From: Dasypus novemcinctus
Lineage: Eukaryota; Chordata; Mammalia; Cingulata; Dasypodidae
Direction of reading: 5' to 3'
Length of the DNA: 64,000 nt
NCBI RefSeq assembly: GCF_030445035.2
Contig: NC_080698.1
Location: 29,109,294 to 29,173,293, forward strand
The notes under the pieces were generated by a model. The model did no database searches. It saw only the letters and a list, made by a program, of their open reading frames with translations, and had not been told where the DNA came from. This document shows positions 22,395-33,836 of this stretch, one piece after another. Made by a program: the position numbers and the translations under genes. How positions within the stretch are numbered: the stretch's first letter is position 1; each line of letters opens with the position of its first letter.

Positions 22395-25300
22395 ATGGCT
22401 AACACAAATAATTCCTTGATAGTAATAACACTGAATGTCAATGGATTAAACTCACCTATCAAAAGAATCAGACTGGGACACTGGATAAGGAAATATGACC
22501 CATCCATATGCTGTCTACAAGAGACACATCTTAGACCCAGAGACGCATGGAGATTGAAAGTGAAAGGCTGGAAAACAATCATACAAGCTAACAATAACCA
22601 AAAAAAGGCAGGAGTAGCTATATTAATATCAGACAAAATAGACTTTAAATGTGAAACAATTGTGAGAGACAAAGAAGGATACTACATTTTAGTCAAAGGG
22701 AAAATCTGTCAAGAAGATCGAACAATCATAAATATCTATGCCCCTAACAAGGGTGCCTCTAAATACGTCAGGCAAACGCTGGAAAAACTAAGTGAAAGAA
22801 TAGATACATCTACAATTATAGTGGGGGATTTTAATACACCACTATCAACTCTGGACAGAACATCTCAAAAGAGAATCACCAAAGACACAAAACATCTGAA
22901 TAGTATATTAGAGGAGCTCGATCTAATAGACATATATAGATCGCTACACCCAAACACAGCAGGATATACATTTTTCTCAAGCGCACATGGATCATTCTCC
23001 AAGATAGATCATATGCTAGGCCACAAAGAAAGGCTGAACGAATTCAGAAAGATTGAAATCATACAAAACATTATCTCTGACCACAGTGGAGTCAAGCTGG
23101 AGATTTGCAAGGGAAAGAAGCCCAGATTTCACACCACGATTTGGAAATTAAACAACACACTCTTAGAAAAACAGTGGGTCAAAGAGGAAATCTCAAAAGA
23201 AATCAATGACTACCTTGAAACAAATGATAATGATAACACAACATACCAAAATTTATGGGATGCAGCAAAAGCAGTACTGAGAGGGAAGTTTATAGCCATA
23301 AATTCATATATCAAAAAAGAAGAAAGAGCAAAAATTGAAGAACTAACTGCACATTTGAAGGAATTAGAAAAACAACAACAAAGTAACCCAACAGGAAGAA
23401 GAAGGAAGGAAATAACAAAGATAAGAGCAGAACTAAATGAAATAGAAAATAAGAAAGCACTTGAACAGATAAACAAGACCAAGAGCTGGTTTTTTGAGAA
23501 GATTAACAAAATTGACAAACCTTTAGCAACACTAACAAAGAAAAAAAGAGAGAAGATGCAAATACACAAAATAAGAAATGAGAAAGGCGATATCACCACT
23601 GACCCCACAGAAATAAAGACTATCATAAGAGGATATTTTGAAAAACTATATTCCAACAAAAATGACAATCTAGAGGAAATGGACAAATTCCTAGAAACAC
23701 ATAAACAGCCCATATTGACAAAAGAAGAAATTGATGATCTTAACAAACCAATCACAAGCAAAGAGATAGAATCAGTTATTAAAAATCTCCCAACTAAGAA
23801 GAGCCCAGGGCCAGATGGCTTCACAGGTGAATTCTATAAAACATTCCGGAAAGAACTGACACCAATCCTGCTGAAACTATTCCAAACCATCGAAACAGAA
23901 AGAACATTACCCAACTCCTTCTATGATGCCAACATTACCCTAGTACCAAAGCCAAACAAAGACATCACAAGAAAGGAAAATTACAGACCAATTTCTCTAA
24001 TGAACCTAGACGCAAAAATACTTAACAAAATACTTGCTAATCGTATTCAACAACACATTAAACGAATTATACACCACGACCAAGTGGGATTCATCCCAGG
24101 TATGCAAGGATGGTTCAACATAAGAAAATCAATCAACGTAATACACCATATAAACAGATTGAAGGAAAAAAATCACATGATTATATCTATTGATGCAGAA
24201 AAAGCATTTGACAAAATACAGCACCCTTTCTTGATAAAAACACTCCAAATGATTGGAATACAAGGAAATTTTTTGAACATGATAAAGAGTATATATGAAA
24301 AACCTAAAGCCAATATTGTTTACAATGGAGAAATCCTAGACTCCTTCCCTCTAAACTCAGGAACAAGACAAGGATGCCCACTGTCGCCGCTCCTATTTAA
24401 CATTGTCTTAGAAGTACTTGCTCGAGCACTGAGGCAAGAACCAGAAATAAAAGGCATTCAAATTGGAAAGGAAGAAGTCAAAATTTCATTATTTGCAGAT
24501 GACATGATCCTATACATAGAAAACCCTGAGAGATCTACAACGAAGATTCTAGAACTCATAAATGAGTTTAGTAAAGTCGCAGGTTATAAGATCAATGCGC
24601 AAAAATCAGTAGCATTTCTGTACACCAATAATGAGCAAGATCAGGAGGAAATCAAGAAACAAATACCATTCACAATAGTAAATAAAAAAATCAAATACTT
24701 AGGAATAAATTTAACTAAAGAGGTAAAGAACTTATACACTGAGAACTATACAAGATTGTTCAAGGAAATCAAAGAAGACCTAAATAAATGGAAGACTATT
24801 CCTTGTTCATGGATAGGAAGACTGAACATTATTAAGATGTCTATCCTACCAAAATTGATCTACACATTCAATGCAATCCCAATAAAAATCAATGCAGCCT
24901 TCTTTAAGGAACTAGAAAAACTAACTATGAAATTTATTTGGAAAGGAAAGAGACCCCGAATAGCCAAAGACATACTGAAAAAGAAAAACGAAATTGGAGG
25001 AATCACACTACCTGACTTCAAAACATACTATAAAGCTACGGTGGTGAAAACAGCATGGTATTGGCATAAGGAGAGACATATAGACCAATGGAATCGAATT
25101 GAAAGCTCTGATATAGAACCTCACATATACAACCACATAATATTCGATAAAGCCACCAAACCCTCTCAACTGGGAGAGAGTGGCCTATTCAACAAATGGT
25201 GTCTGGAGAACTGGATAGCCATATGTAGAAGAATGAAAGAGGATTACCATCTCACACCTTATACAAAGATCAACTCAAGATGGATCAAAGACCTAAATAT

Positions 25301-26213
25301 AAAAGTCAAGACCATAAAAACCTTAGAAAGCAGTGTAGGGAAACATCTACAGGACCTTGTAATAGGTAATGGATTTATGAATATCTCACCAAAAGCACGA
25401 GCAGCAAAAGAACTAATAGATAAATGGGACTTCCTCAAAATTAAAGCCTTCTGCACCTCAAAGGAGTTTGTCAAGAAAGTAAAAAGGGAGCCCACACAGT
25501 GGGAGAAAATATTTGGCAATCATATATCTGATAAGAAACTTATAACTTGCATATATAAAGAACTCCTACATCTTGAAAATAAAAAGATAAACAATCCATT
25601 TAAAAAATGGGAAAAAGACTTAAACAGACACTTCTCCGAAGAAGAAATACAAATGGCAAGAAAGCACATGAAAAAATGTTCCAAATCTCTAGCTATCAGG
25701 GAAATGCAAATCAAAACCACAATGAGATACCATCTTACACCCATAAGATTGGCAGCTATGAAAAAAACAGAAGAATACAAGTGCTGGAGAGGATGTGAAG
25801 GAAGGGGAACACTCATCCACTGCTGGTGGGAATGCAGAAGGATCCAACCATTCTGGAGAACAGTATGGCGGTTTCTCAAAAAACTAGCCATAGATTTGCC
25901 ATATGACCCAGCAATACCACTGCTGGGAATATACCCAGCAGAACTGAAAACAAGAACACAAACCAATATATGTACACCAATGTTCATAGCAGCATTGTTC
26001 ACTATTGCCAAAAGTTGGAATCAACCCAAATGCCCATCAACAGACGAGTGGATCAATAAAATGTGGTATATACACACAATGGAATACTACTCGGCTGTAA
26101 GAACAAACACACTACAAACACATGTGATAACATGGATGAATCTTGAGAACCTTATGTTGAGTGAAGCAACCCAGACATTGAAGGACAAATACTACATGAC
26201 CTCAATGATATGA
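22395..26213 (+). CDS. L1 ORF2 protein (endonuclease + reverse transcriptase), intact
   Basis: A 1272-residue ORF2p (human 1275), which nicks target DNA and copies L1 RNA at the nick. The N-terminal APE-type endonuclease (about 1-238) has N14, E43, Y115, D145, N147, T192, D205, D229 and H230 in place. A PCNA-binding-like segment has I407, Y414 and F415. The reverse transcriptase (about 500-775) keeps D600 and the FADD at 700-703 (catalytic D702, D703). The C-terminal motif is C1130, C1134, H1142, C1147. The numbering coincides with human ORF2p, so no internal gain or loss has occurred up to that point. The start follows the ORF1 stop by 75 bases, consistent with unconventional reinitiation. 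This is the only intact ORF2 here; activity is inferred, not shown. Confidence 0.97.
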   Translation: MANTNNSLIVITLNVNGLNSPIKRIRLGHWIRKYDPSICCLQETHLRPRDAWRLKVKGWKTIIQANNNQKKAGVAILISDKIDFKCETIVRDKEGYYILVKGKICQEDRTIINIYAPNKGASKYVRQTLEKLSERIDTSTIIVGDFNTPLSTLDRTSQKRITKDTKHLNSILEELDLIDIYRSLHPNTAGYTFFSSAHGSFSKIDHMLGHKERLNEFRKIEIIQNIISDHSGVKLEICKGKKPRFHTTIWKLNNTLLEKQWVKEEISKEINDYLETNDNDNTTYQNLWDAAKAVLRGKFIAINSYIKKEERAKIEELTAHLKELEKQQQSNPTGRRRKEITKIRAELNEIENKKALEQINKTKSWFFEKINKIDKPLATLTKKKREKMQIHKIRNEKGDITTDPTEIKTIIRGYFEKLYSNKNDNLEEMDKFLETHKQPILTKEEIDDLNKPITSKEIESVIKNLPTKKSPGPDGFTGEFYKTFRKELTPILLKLFQTIETERTLPNSFYDANITLVPKPNKDITRKENYRPISLMNLDAKILNKILANRIQQHIKRIIHHDQVGFIPGMQGWFNIRKSINVIHHINRLKEKNHMIISIDAEKAFDKIQHPFLIKTLQMIGIQGNFLNMIKSIYEKPKANIVYNGEILDSFPLNSGTRQGCPLSPLLFNIVLEVLARALRQEPEIKGIQIGKEEVKISLFADDMILYIENPERSTTKILELINEFSKVAGYKINAQKSVAFLYTNNEQDQEEIKKQIPFTIVNKKIKYLGINLTKEVKNLYTENYTRLFKEIKEDLNKWKTIPCSWIGRLNIIKMSILPKLIYTFNAIPIKINAAFFKELEKLTMKFIWKGKRPRIAKDILKKKNEIGGITLPDFKTYYKATVVKTAWYWHKERHIDQWNRIESSDIEPHIYNHIIFDKATKPSQLGESGLFNKWCLENWIAICRRMKEDYHLTPYTKINSRWIKDLNIKVKTIKTLESSVGKHLQDLVIGNGFMNISPKARAAKELIDKWDFLKIKAFCTSKEFVKKVKREPTQWEKIFGNHISDKKLITCIYKELLHLENKKINNPFKKWEKDLNRHFSEEEIQMARKHMKKCSKSLAIREMQIKTTMRYHLTPIRLAAMKKTEEYKCWRGCEGRGTLIHCWWECRRIQPFWRTVWRFLKKLAIDLPYDPAIPLLGIYPAELKTRTQTNICTPMFIAALFTIAKSWNQPKCPSTDEWINKMWYIHTMEYYSAVRTNTLQTHVITWMNLENLMLSEATQTLKDKYYMTSMI

Positions 26214-26888
26214 AATAAACAAGCTGCCCTAGATAGCAAGAGACTGAACGATAGGCTTGCAGGAAATCGGAGGGTGGAGGAAGGATATGAGCCGATGTCT
26301 GCAGGGGTGGAATTTAAGACGAGATGGTGCTAAGATGGAGGTGAAGAAGGACAACCACCACACCATGGAGCCTAGAGTGATTACAACTGAAAATGGGAGG
26401 ATTGCATCCAGCATCCAGGTGGAATCTGAGCCTCCTCTTGACATAAAGGTGCAATGGACACAACCAATCCAGTGCCCACATAGAAGAGGTGGCATTGGAT
26501 TGGGAAAAGTGGACATAATGGACAAAGGGTATGGGGAAAGGCAGGAAGAGATGAGAGGTGGAGGCATCTTCGGGACATGGAGCTGCCCTGGATGGTGCTT
26601 CAGAGGTAATCACCGGACATTGTAAATCCTCACAGGGCCTACATGATGGAATAGAGGAGAGTATGGGACATGATGTGAACCAATGTATATGAGGTGCAGA
26701 GGTGCCCAAAGATGTACTTACCAAATCCAATGGATGTGTCATGATGATGGGAACGAGTGTTGTTGGGGGGGGGGGAGAGGGGGGGTGGGGGGGTGGGGTT
26801 GAATGGGACCACACATATATATTTCTAATGTAATATTATTACAAAGTCAATAAAAAATAAAAAAATTAAAAAAAAAAAAAAAAAAAAA
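26214..26888 (+). other. Short 3'UTR and A-rich tail of L1-Y
   Basis: 26214-26329 matches the beginning of the long 3'UTR in L1-B and L1-E; 26330 onward matches their last part, starting CTAAGATGGAGG where L1-E has CTAACATGGAGG. The junction 26329/26330 falls at the donor and acceptor-like positions of the longer copies. A G-rich tract with several G-runs occupies 26766-26802, as is typical near L1 3' ends and able in principle to form a G-quadruplex. The tail is mostly A from about 26860. Confidence 0.85.
26849..26854 (+). promoter_or_regulatory. Polyadenylation signal of L1-Y
   Basis: AATAAA lies about 10-40 bases before the A-rich tail, the expected position for L1 RNA 3' processing. Confidence 0.75.
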
Positions 26889-26901
26889 AGAAATGCTACG
26901 G
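26889..26901. repeat. Right target-site duplication of L1-Y
   Basis: AGAAATGCTACGG, a perfect copy of 19513-19525, directly after the A-rich tail. The ORF2 remains of L1-A continue to the right. Confidence 0.93.
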
Positions 26902-29085
26902 ATTTTTGCACGTCGATCTTATAACCCGTGACTTTACTGAACTCATTTATAAGCTCTAGAAGCTTTGTTGTAGGTTTCTCAGGGCTTTCTGTGGATAGGA
27001 TCATGTCATTTACAAATAGTGAAATTTTGAATTCTTCTTTTTCAACTTGGATGCCTTTTACATCTTTTTCTTGTCTCAGTGCTTGAGCAAGTACTTCTAA
27101 CACAGTGTTAAATAGAAACAGTAAAAGTGGGCCTCCTTGTCTTGTTTCTGATCTTAAAGGGAAAGTTTTGGGATTTTACCATTGAATTTGATGTTAGCTG
27201 AGGGTTTTTCATATATACCCTTTATCATGTTGAGGAAGTTTCCTTCTATTCCTATCTTTTATAGTATTTTTATCAGGGAAGTTTGCTGTATATTGTCAAA
27301 TGCTTTTTTCTCCATCTGTAGAGATGATCATCTTGGTTTTTTTTTCCTTTGATCTGCTAATGTGGTGTGTTACATTAATTAATTTTCTTATGTTGAACCA
27401 TCCTTGCATACCAGGGATGAAATCCACTTGCTCATGTTGTATAATTCATTTCATGTGTTGTTGAATATAGTTAGCAAGTATTTTTTTGAGGATTTTAGCA
27501 TTCAGGTTCATTGGAGAGATTGGCCTGTAGTTTTCCTTTCTTGTGGTGTCTTTTTTGGCTTTGATTTTAGGGTGATGTTGGCATCATAGAATGAGTTAAG
27601 CAATGTTCCCTCTACTTCTATTTTTTTGGAAGAGTTTAAGCAGGATTGGTAAAAGTTCTTTCCAGATTGTTTGGTAAAATTTACCTGTGAAGCCATCTGT
27701 TCCTGGGCTCTTTTTAATTGGGAGGCTTTTGATGACTAATTCTTTCTTGTTACTTGTTTATTAATTTCTTATTTTGACAGTGTAGGCTGCTTGTGTGATT
27801 ATTCATCCATCTCCTCCAAATTATCCATCTTTTTGGCATATAATTTTCAAAGTATTCTTTTACAATACTCTTTGTTTCTGTGGCATCAGTGGTGATATCC
27901 CCTTCCTTGTTTCTTATATTATGTATTTGCATCTTCTCTGTTTTTTTTCCTTTGTTAGTCTATGTAAGGGATTGCCAATTTTATTGATCTTCTCAAAGAC
28001 CCAGCTTTTGGTATTATTTTTTCTAGTACTTTCTTATTTTCTATTTCATTAATTTCTGCTCTAATCTTTGTTATTTCCTTCTTTTTACTTCCTCTGGGGT
28101 TAATTTGTTGCTATTTTTCTAATTCCTCCAGGTATGCAGTTTAGTCTCTGACTTTAGCTCTTGTTTTTTAATATAGGCATTTATGGCTATGAATTTCCCT
28201 CTCAGTATTTCTTTTGCTGCATCCCATATGTTTTGGTACATTGCATTGTAATTTTCATTCATTTCAAGGTAGTTACTCATTTCTTTTGAGAATTCCTCTT
28301 TAGCCCACTGTTTGTCTAAGAGTGTGTTGTTTAACTTCCATATCTTTCTGCCTAATCTCATTCTCTGTCCCTTACTGATTTCCAACTTCACTCCCTTGAT
28401 AAATTATTTTGTATGATCTTGATGTTTCTGAATACATTGAGAGTTTTTTTCTGGACTAATGTGTTGTCTTCCTGGAAAATGACCTATGTGCACTTGGGAA
28501 GAATGTATATCCCATTTTATTTGGGTGTAATGTTCTGTATATGTCTATTAGGTCCAGGTCCTCTGATATAGTATTCAAAAAGTCTTTATTTCTTTATTGA
28601 TTCTCTTTGAAATGTTCTGTCTAATGGTGATAATGGTGTTTTAAATTCCCTCAGTATAATTGTTAGGCATCTATTTCTCCACTTAATTTTTCCAGTTTTT
28701 GCCTCATGTATTTTGAGGCACCCTGGTTAGATGCATAAATGTTTATGATTGTTCTTTCTTCTTGGTAGATTACCACTTTTATTACTATATAGCTTCCTTC
28801 TTTGTCTCTTACAATAATTTTGCATTTAAAGTCAGTTTTTTTCTGATTTTAGTATACCTGCTCCCACCCTCTCTTGGTTATTGTTTGCTTGTAAAGCTGT
28901 TTTCCAACCATTCACTTTCAGCCTCTTTGCATCCTGGGTTTAAGGTTGGTTTCTTATAGACAACATTTAGATGGGTCATATTTCCTTATCCACTCTGCCT
29001 ATCTGTGTCTCTTGACTGCTGAATTTAATCCATTAACATTCAATGTTATTACTGTAAAGGAATTACCTACATTAACTATATTTGC
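26902..29085 (-). pseudogene. L1-A ORF2, N-terminal half
   Basis: Minus-strand ORF2 from a degraded start near 29085 through the endonuclease and most of the reverse transcriptase. The segment equivalent to FADD reads FVND (in 26825-27103), so the RT active site is lost. Open pieces such as 28119-28391 and 27750-27932 lie in different frames. The reading is continuous in family terms with 17975-19512 on the far side of L1-Y. Confidence 0.88.
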
Positions 29086-29139
29086 TTTAGGTTTATGTAT
29101 GCCGTATGTTGTTTTATTTTATTTTTTCTCTTTTTGTTC

Positions 29140-30119
29140 TTACACTTTTCTCCAACTCCCTTTCTCCTTTTTTTTCCTTTCAACCTGCAGAACTCCTTCT
29201 AGTATTTCTTGAAGTGCAGGTTTTGACATACTCTTTTAATTTCTGTTTATATGTGAATATTTTGAACTCCCCCTCATTTTTGAATCTCAGCTTTGCTGCA
29301 CAGAGAATTCTTGGCTGGAAGGTGTTTTTTTTTTTTTTTTTTTTTTCTTTTAGCACCTAAACTATATCATACCACTGCTTTCTTGTCTCCATGGTTTCAG
29401 ATGAGAAATCAGCACTTAATCTTATCAAGCTTCCCTTGTATGTGATGGTTCTCTTTTTTCATGCTGCTTTCAGTATTCTCTTTGTCTTGAGCATTAGATA
29501 ATTTGAGAAGTGTATGTCTTGGAGTAGGACTGTTAGGATTTATGCTGTTGGGGTGTGCTGCTCTTCCTGGACATGTACATCCATCTCCCTCATTAGGGTT
29601 GGTTAGTTTTAAGCCATTATTTCCTCCAACACTCCTTCTGTCTCCTTTCCCTTCTCTTTTCCCTCTGTGATGCCTATAATGCATGTGTTTGTATGTTTTG
29701 TGTTGCTATTCAAATCCTTAAGTCCCTGATTATTTTTTTCCATCTTTTTATCTACCTGTTCTACTATCTGATTTCAGATGTACTGTCTTCCACATTGCTG
29801 ATTCTTCCCTCTGCCTATTCAAATCTGTTGTGTGCTTCCAGTGTATTTTTGATTTCTTGGGTTGTGCCATTCATCACTATCATATCTGTTATCTTTTCAT
29901 GTATACCTACAATTTCTTCAGTATGTTCTTTCAGTGTCTCTTAATATCCTTAATCTCTTTCATCATTTCATTAAGTTGATTCATGATATTTGTTTGGATA
30001 TCTCTGATTAGTTACTCCATGTTCTGCATCTCCCCCTGGTTTTTAGTTTGTACATTGGGCTGGGCCATGTCTTCATGTTTCTTAGTATGGCTTTTAACTT
30101 TTTGTTGGTGTCTAGGCAT
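29140..30119 (-). pseudogene. L1-A ORF1, degraded
   Basis: The probable start ATG is at 30119-30117 and the C-terminal region ends near 29140. The TPRHTLLKLSN-like RNA-recognition segment is readable in 29409-29684. Stops and frameshifts interrupt the coiled coil. A T run at about 29323-29346 (minus-strand A run) adds a local expansion. Confidence 0.8.
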
Positions 30120-30938
30120 CTGTTTATCTTGATGGGTTTATTCAGTTGATTAGCCTCTCTCTATATTCTATGATTTTATTTTGTTGTTGTTTTTTGCGTG
30201 TGGTAAGGTTTCACTTTGACACTTTGTTCCTCTTATTCTATTTCCTTGTTGTTGTTTATGTTCTCTTGAAAGAAAAAAGATAAGGACCAGAGAAAAGGAA
30301 AGAGATGGGAAGAGTAAAAGAATAATAGTAAAAGGTAGAAGACCTAGGAAATTGAAATACTAACCTGAGTAAGAAGCATAGAGGAATAATATTAGAAAAG
30401 TAGAATAGAAAAAATGAAACAAGAAACAGAATAGAGAAAAAAATATATGAATGAATTAAAAGGCTAGAGTAGTGAGAAAAGGGGAAAAGAAAAGAGAAAA
30501 GGGAGAAAGAAAAAGAAAGTAAAAAAGGGAAAGTAGAGAAAAACAGAGAAAAACAAAGAAAATTGGAGACCAAATAAAAGAGGTGGAAGGAAAGAATAAA
30601 TTCAGAAAACAGAAGATATAAAGATGAAGGAGAGAAAAGAAATAGTAGTAAATCAGTTAACAAAAGAAGAAAAAAACCAATCAAGCAGAGAAACGAAGGG
30701 GAACCACAACAAGCAAGAAATAAGACAGCAGTGACATTTAAAAGAGACAGAAGAAGAAAAAAGAAATAAAAAACAAAAACAAAAATAAACACCGTAAAAC
30801 AGCCTTCTCTCTTAGATCCTTAAGAATCTTCTCAGACTGCTGGTCTTCAATTATTCACCCTGCAGCCTGTCCTCTGTGTGTTTTGAACCAGGTTTTAGTG
30901 AGTAAAATATGGGAAATAAAAAAAAAAAAAGGAACCTT

Positions 30939-31130
30939 TTTTTTTTTTTTTTTAATAAGAGATCTAAGAAAAGCTATTACAAAAAGAATGTCTATATTTT
31001 CCTGTCATAAACTTTCAGCTAAATGCTTGATAACCTGGTGGGTCACTTTTCAAGAAAGAACAGGGCATTGAAGCAGGTACCTTGTATGTGCTAGGCAGGA
31101 AATCTTCCGCTGAGCTATTCTGCGTCCTTT
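30939..31130 (-). mobile_element. tRNA-Ala-like SINE (DAS type)
   Basis: A T run (about 30937-30953) on the left and a tRNA-like head on the right. On the minus strand the head carries an A box TAGCTCAGCGG and a B box-like GCTTCAATGCC, spaced as in a Pol III promoter and resembling tRNA-Ala, the source proposed for armadillo DAS SINEs. No secure target-site duplication. It lies in the 5'UTR of L1-A. Confidence 0.65.
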
Positions 31131-32328
31131 GGTCCATTAGCCTTTCAGAAACCTATCTGCCCCTTTTCCTTGGGGCAGGTCAGATTCCCTGCAGTCCACA
31201 GGGAGCCCTGCTTACCAGCAGCCTGTCTCTGCCTCCTCTCTGAGGTAATTCCTGGGTGGTTGGGCATGACAGCCTGCCTGAGGAGACCCCCCTCTCCTCT
31301 CCCTGTGGAGTCAGGGTCCCTTCCGATATACAAGGGGGCCCAGCTGGCTAAACTCCCCCCAAGAAATCACTCTCTACCCTCCCAGACCCTTCTTCCTCTT
31401 AGGAAATCTGCTGTCCCTCCCGTTTGGAGCAGGGGGCCAAGGGTTGCACCTAGGCTGTCCTCCCTGAGGGCCAAGGTATGTGTGCTGCTTCCAGCGCCCG
31501 AGGCAAGCAACTCACGATTTTCCGCTGGCTTCCCCTCAGTCCAGTACCCTCCTAGATGACTCAGAGCACCTTCCCGTGGAGTAGACATCTGCTCTACTCT
31601 CAGTTAGATACACTTCGCCAGGAGTTTTACCCTTGCTTAATATCTCCCGGCTAGGGTTTTGGCTTCTTCGTCTCTCTGACCCTCACTCTTTGGGGAGTTG
31701 TGAAGCACTGTCCTTGTTCGCTGAACCCAAAAGCAGGTCCCCAAGGCAACCTCTGGCTCTTTCTCTGTTGTTTTAGTGAGAGCTGAGCCTTATCTGTCTA
31801 ACCCGTGGGCCACGTTCCGACCGAAGCTACATTTTCTTGATTCGGCACTAGCCCAGCTACTGCAGCCCTTTAACTGTTTCTGTAGTTTTGAGGAAGGATG
31901 CTATCCTTGAAATTCCTCTGCTACTTTTTTCCTGAGGGGTGTTGGAATAATGGCTGCCCTCAGAGCCAGCTCCCAGTAATCTGATATAACTGATTCAAAG
32001 CAGTGATCAATGATCCGACCTCACCCCCTGGGAGTTTGGTGTACAGTCTTTATATCTTACCCCTGCACCAGCAAGCTGCACCCTGAGCCCACGTAGAAGT
32101 CTTCGTTGCTGCCTGCTAGGAGCCTGGCAGTTGGGGGATGGTAGCTGCTTCAGGAATGGTGAAATTCCCTGGTATTTACCACAGTTTACCGACCTCTTCC
32201 TCGCGCGTTTGCCTGGATGTTGCAGTGTTCCATTAGACTCTGGAGTTTCAGTATAGTTGACTCAGACAGCTCCTGCCAGTTGAATAGTTGTTTTGGTGGA
32301 AGGACTGATTCCTGGAACTTCCTACTCT

Positions 32329-32336
32329 GCCATCTT
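32329..32336 (-). promoter_or_regulatory. YY1-like motif at the 5' end of L1-A
   Basis: AAGATGGC on the minus strand, about 13 bases inside the inferred 5' end. Human L1 has a YY1 site at the same distance that sets the start of transcription. Function here is inferred from position and sequence. Confidence 0.55.
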
Positions 32337-32348
32337 CCCACAATCCTC

Positions 32349-32717
32349 TTTGAACTGAATTGTAAAAAGATAAATGTGATCCTTTTAGATAAGTGAGCAA
32401 ATGCTTTAATATAAAATAAAAAACGTTTTTTCATTGATTCAGATCTGAATTTGTTGAAAATGTATGTTAATTTTGAATAGCTAATAATATATTTAGGACT
32501 GGGAGTCTCACTTCCACAGTATGTCATGGTGAGGATTGGTTGATACAAATAACTCCTTTTATAAACAATGTCTGCCTATCTTTCTCTAGTTCCTTGATGA
32601 TTTTGGAGTGCAGAATGGACTTTTGTGGAGTATATGAACAAAACTATTTTATGAAAATATTTTAAATCATGGGGTTACATGTAAACTTTATCAATTCAAG
32701 GCCCTCCATTTATTATT
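32349..32717. other. Unassigned sequence
   Basis: AT-rich sequence between L1-A and a SINE. I see no coding frame, tRNA, or repeat that I recognise. Confidence 0.4.
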
Positions 32718-32726
32718 TTAAAAATT

Positions 32727-33065
32727 CCTCCCCCCCTTCTGAGATGGCTCCTTTGTCTGTTTGCTCGTGGTTTATTATCATTGTTTGTGCTTATTGTCTG
32801 CTCGTTGTTTTTTGTTCATTGTCTGATCACTGTTTTTTGCTCATTGTCTGTTCATTCTTTAGGAGGCACTTGGCACTGAACCCAGAACCTCCCATGTGGG
32901 AGGCAGGCACTCATTTGTTTGAGCCACATCCACTCCCTCCTTGTTTTGCTTGTTGTCTGCTCATTGTTTATCTTCTTTAGGAGGCACCAGGAATCAAAAT
33001 CTGGAACCTCCCATGTGGGAAGCATGCTTGAGCATGTGCTCAACTGCTTGAGCCACATCCACTCC
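32727..33065 (-). mobile_element. DAS SINE, two tRNA-like heads
   Basis: On the minus strand a head 'GTGGCTCAAGCAGTTGAGC...' with CCCACATGGGAGG and a short linker is followed by a second head with the same order (GTGGCTCAAACAAATGAG..., CCCACATGGGAGG). This is a dimer or a SINE inserted next to another. It is bounded by the 9-bp repeat TTAAAAATT at 32718-32726 and 33066-33074. The tRNA-derived head with this wording is characteristic of armadillo DAS SINEs. Confidence 0.82.
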
Positions 33066-33836
33066 TTAAAAATTTTTATTGTGGAAATACATATACAATA
33101 CCAAATTTCCCATTTTAACTACATTTATGTGTACAAGTCAGTGATATTGATTATATTCACAATTTTGTGCTGCCATTACCACCATCCATTATTAAAACTT
33201 TTTAAAAAAAATCATCCTGAACAGAAATTGTACTCATTAAACAATAACTCCATTCTGTCCCCCTCCAGCTCTTGGTAACATCTATTCTACTTTCTGTCTC
33301 TATGAATTTACTTATTCTAGGTATTTTATATGATCAAATGTATAATATTTGTACTTTTGTATCTGATTTATTTCCCTTGATATGATGTCTTCAAGGTTCA
33401 TCCATGTTGTAACATATATTCGAACTTCATTCCTTTTTATCACTGAATATATTCCATTATATGGATATACTACATTTTATTTATTCATTCACGTGTCAAG
33501 GGGCACATTAATCACCTTTTGGCTATTGTGAATAATGCTACTATCAACATTCAAGAACAATTATCTGTTTGAGTCCGTTTTCAATTTGTTTGGGTCTATA
33601 CCTAGGAGTGGCATACTGGATCATATGGTAATTCTATGTTTAACATTTTGAGGAATTGCCAAAATGTTTTCTACAGCAGATGCATCATTTTGCTTTCCTA
33701 CAACAATGTATGGGGGTTCCTATTCCTTCACATCCTTGTCAACACTTGTTATTTTCTGTTTTTTAAATAATAGCTATCCAAGTGGTATGAAGTGATATCC
33801 CCTTGTAGTTTTGATTTGTATTTTCTGACACTAAGT
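33066..33836 (-). mobile_element. Old L1 3' end fragment
   Basis: On the minus strand this is an L1 3'UTR and the end of ORF2 (the stretch 33370-33800 parallels the region of other copies encoding the C-terminal third). It is more diverged than the other L1 tails here, and no frame longer than a few dozen codons remains. It ends abruptly at a T run at 33837. Confidence 0.75.

Larger units (their letters stand above)
19526..26888 (+). mobile_element. L1-Y: young, full-length, apparently intact L1
   Basis: A 7.36-kb plus-strand L1: tandem-repeat promoter (19526-20035), remaining 5'UTR (to 21350), ORF1 (21351-22319), a 75-base spacer, ORF2 (22395-26213), a short 3'UTR and an A-rich tail ending at 26888. 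It is flanked by a perfect 13-bp duplication and sits inside ORF2 of L1-A. Both proteins are uninterrupted with conserved catalytic residues, so it is a candidate for a retrotransposition-competent element. Compared with L1-B and L1-E it has an unrelated upstream promoter and a 3'UTR shortened by about 2.3 kb. Confidence 0.96.
2146..32348 (-). mobile_element. L1-A: old full-length L1, split by nested insertions
   Basis: One minus-strand L1 can be followed from its 3' end (T-rich tract near 2146-2175) to its 5' end (about 32348). Own segments: 3'UTR at 2146-3438, 4769-4922, 7065-7659 and 17237-17975; ORF2 at 17975-19525 and 26902-29085; ORF1 at about 29140-30119; 5'UTR at 30120-30938 and 31131-32348. 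The insertions between these segments are described separately. Subtracting them leaves about 9.6 kb, matching the uninterrupted 9.77 kb of L1-E, which supports the reconstruction. Frames are broken throughout and the catalytic FADD of ORF2 reads FVND, so it is dead. No clear target-site duplication was found at its ends. Confidence 0.8.
30120..32348 (-). promoter_or_regulatory. 5'UTR of L1-A
   Basis: On the minus strand this starts near 32348 with GAGGATTGTGGGAAGATGGC, continues through about 1.2 kb of moderately GC-rich leader, then a strongly pyrimidine-rich stretch (30268-30790 as written is A/G-rich) that parallels the T-rich leader of the other copies. A tRNA-like SINE interrupts it at about 30939-31130. 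No tandem repeats like those of L1-Y or L1-E were seen. Confidence 0.72.

Noticed and set aside
23210-23824. 204-codon minus-strand ORF inside L1-Y ORF2
   Set aside because: Antisense shadow of the A-rich ORF2; composition is typical of reverse-complemented L1.
30256-30792. 178-codon minus-strand ORF rich in Phe, Leu and Ser
   Set aside because: Product of the pyrimidine-rich L1-A leader; low complexity, no conserved equivalent in L1-B or L1-E.
31170-31559. 129-codon plus-strand ORF
   Set aside because: Lies in the antisense of the L1-A 5'UTR; no recognisable domain.
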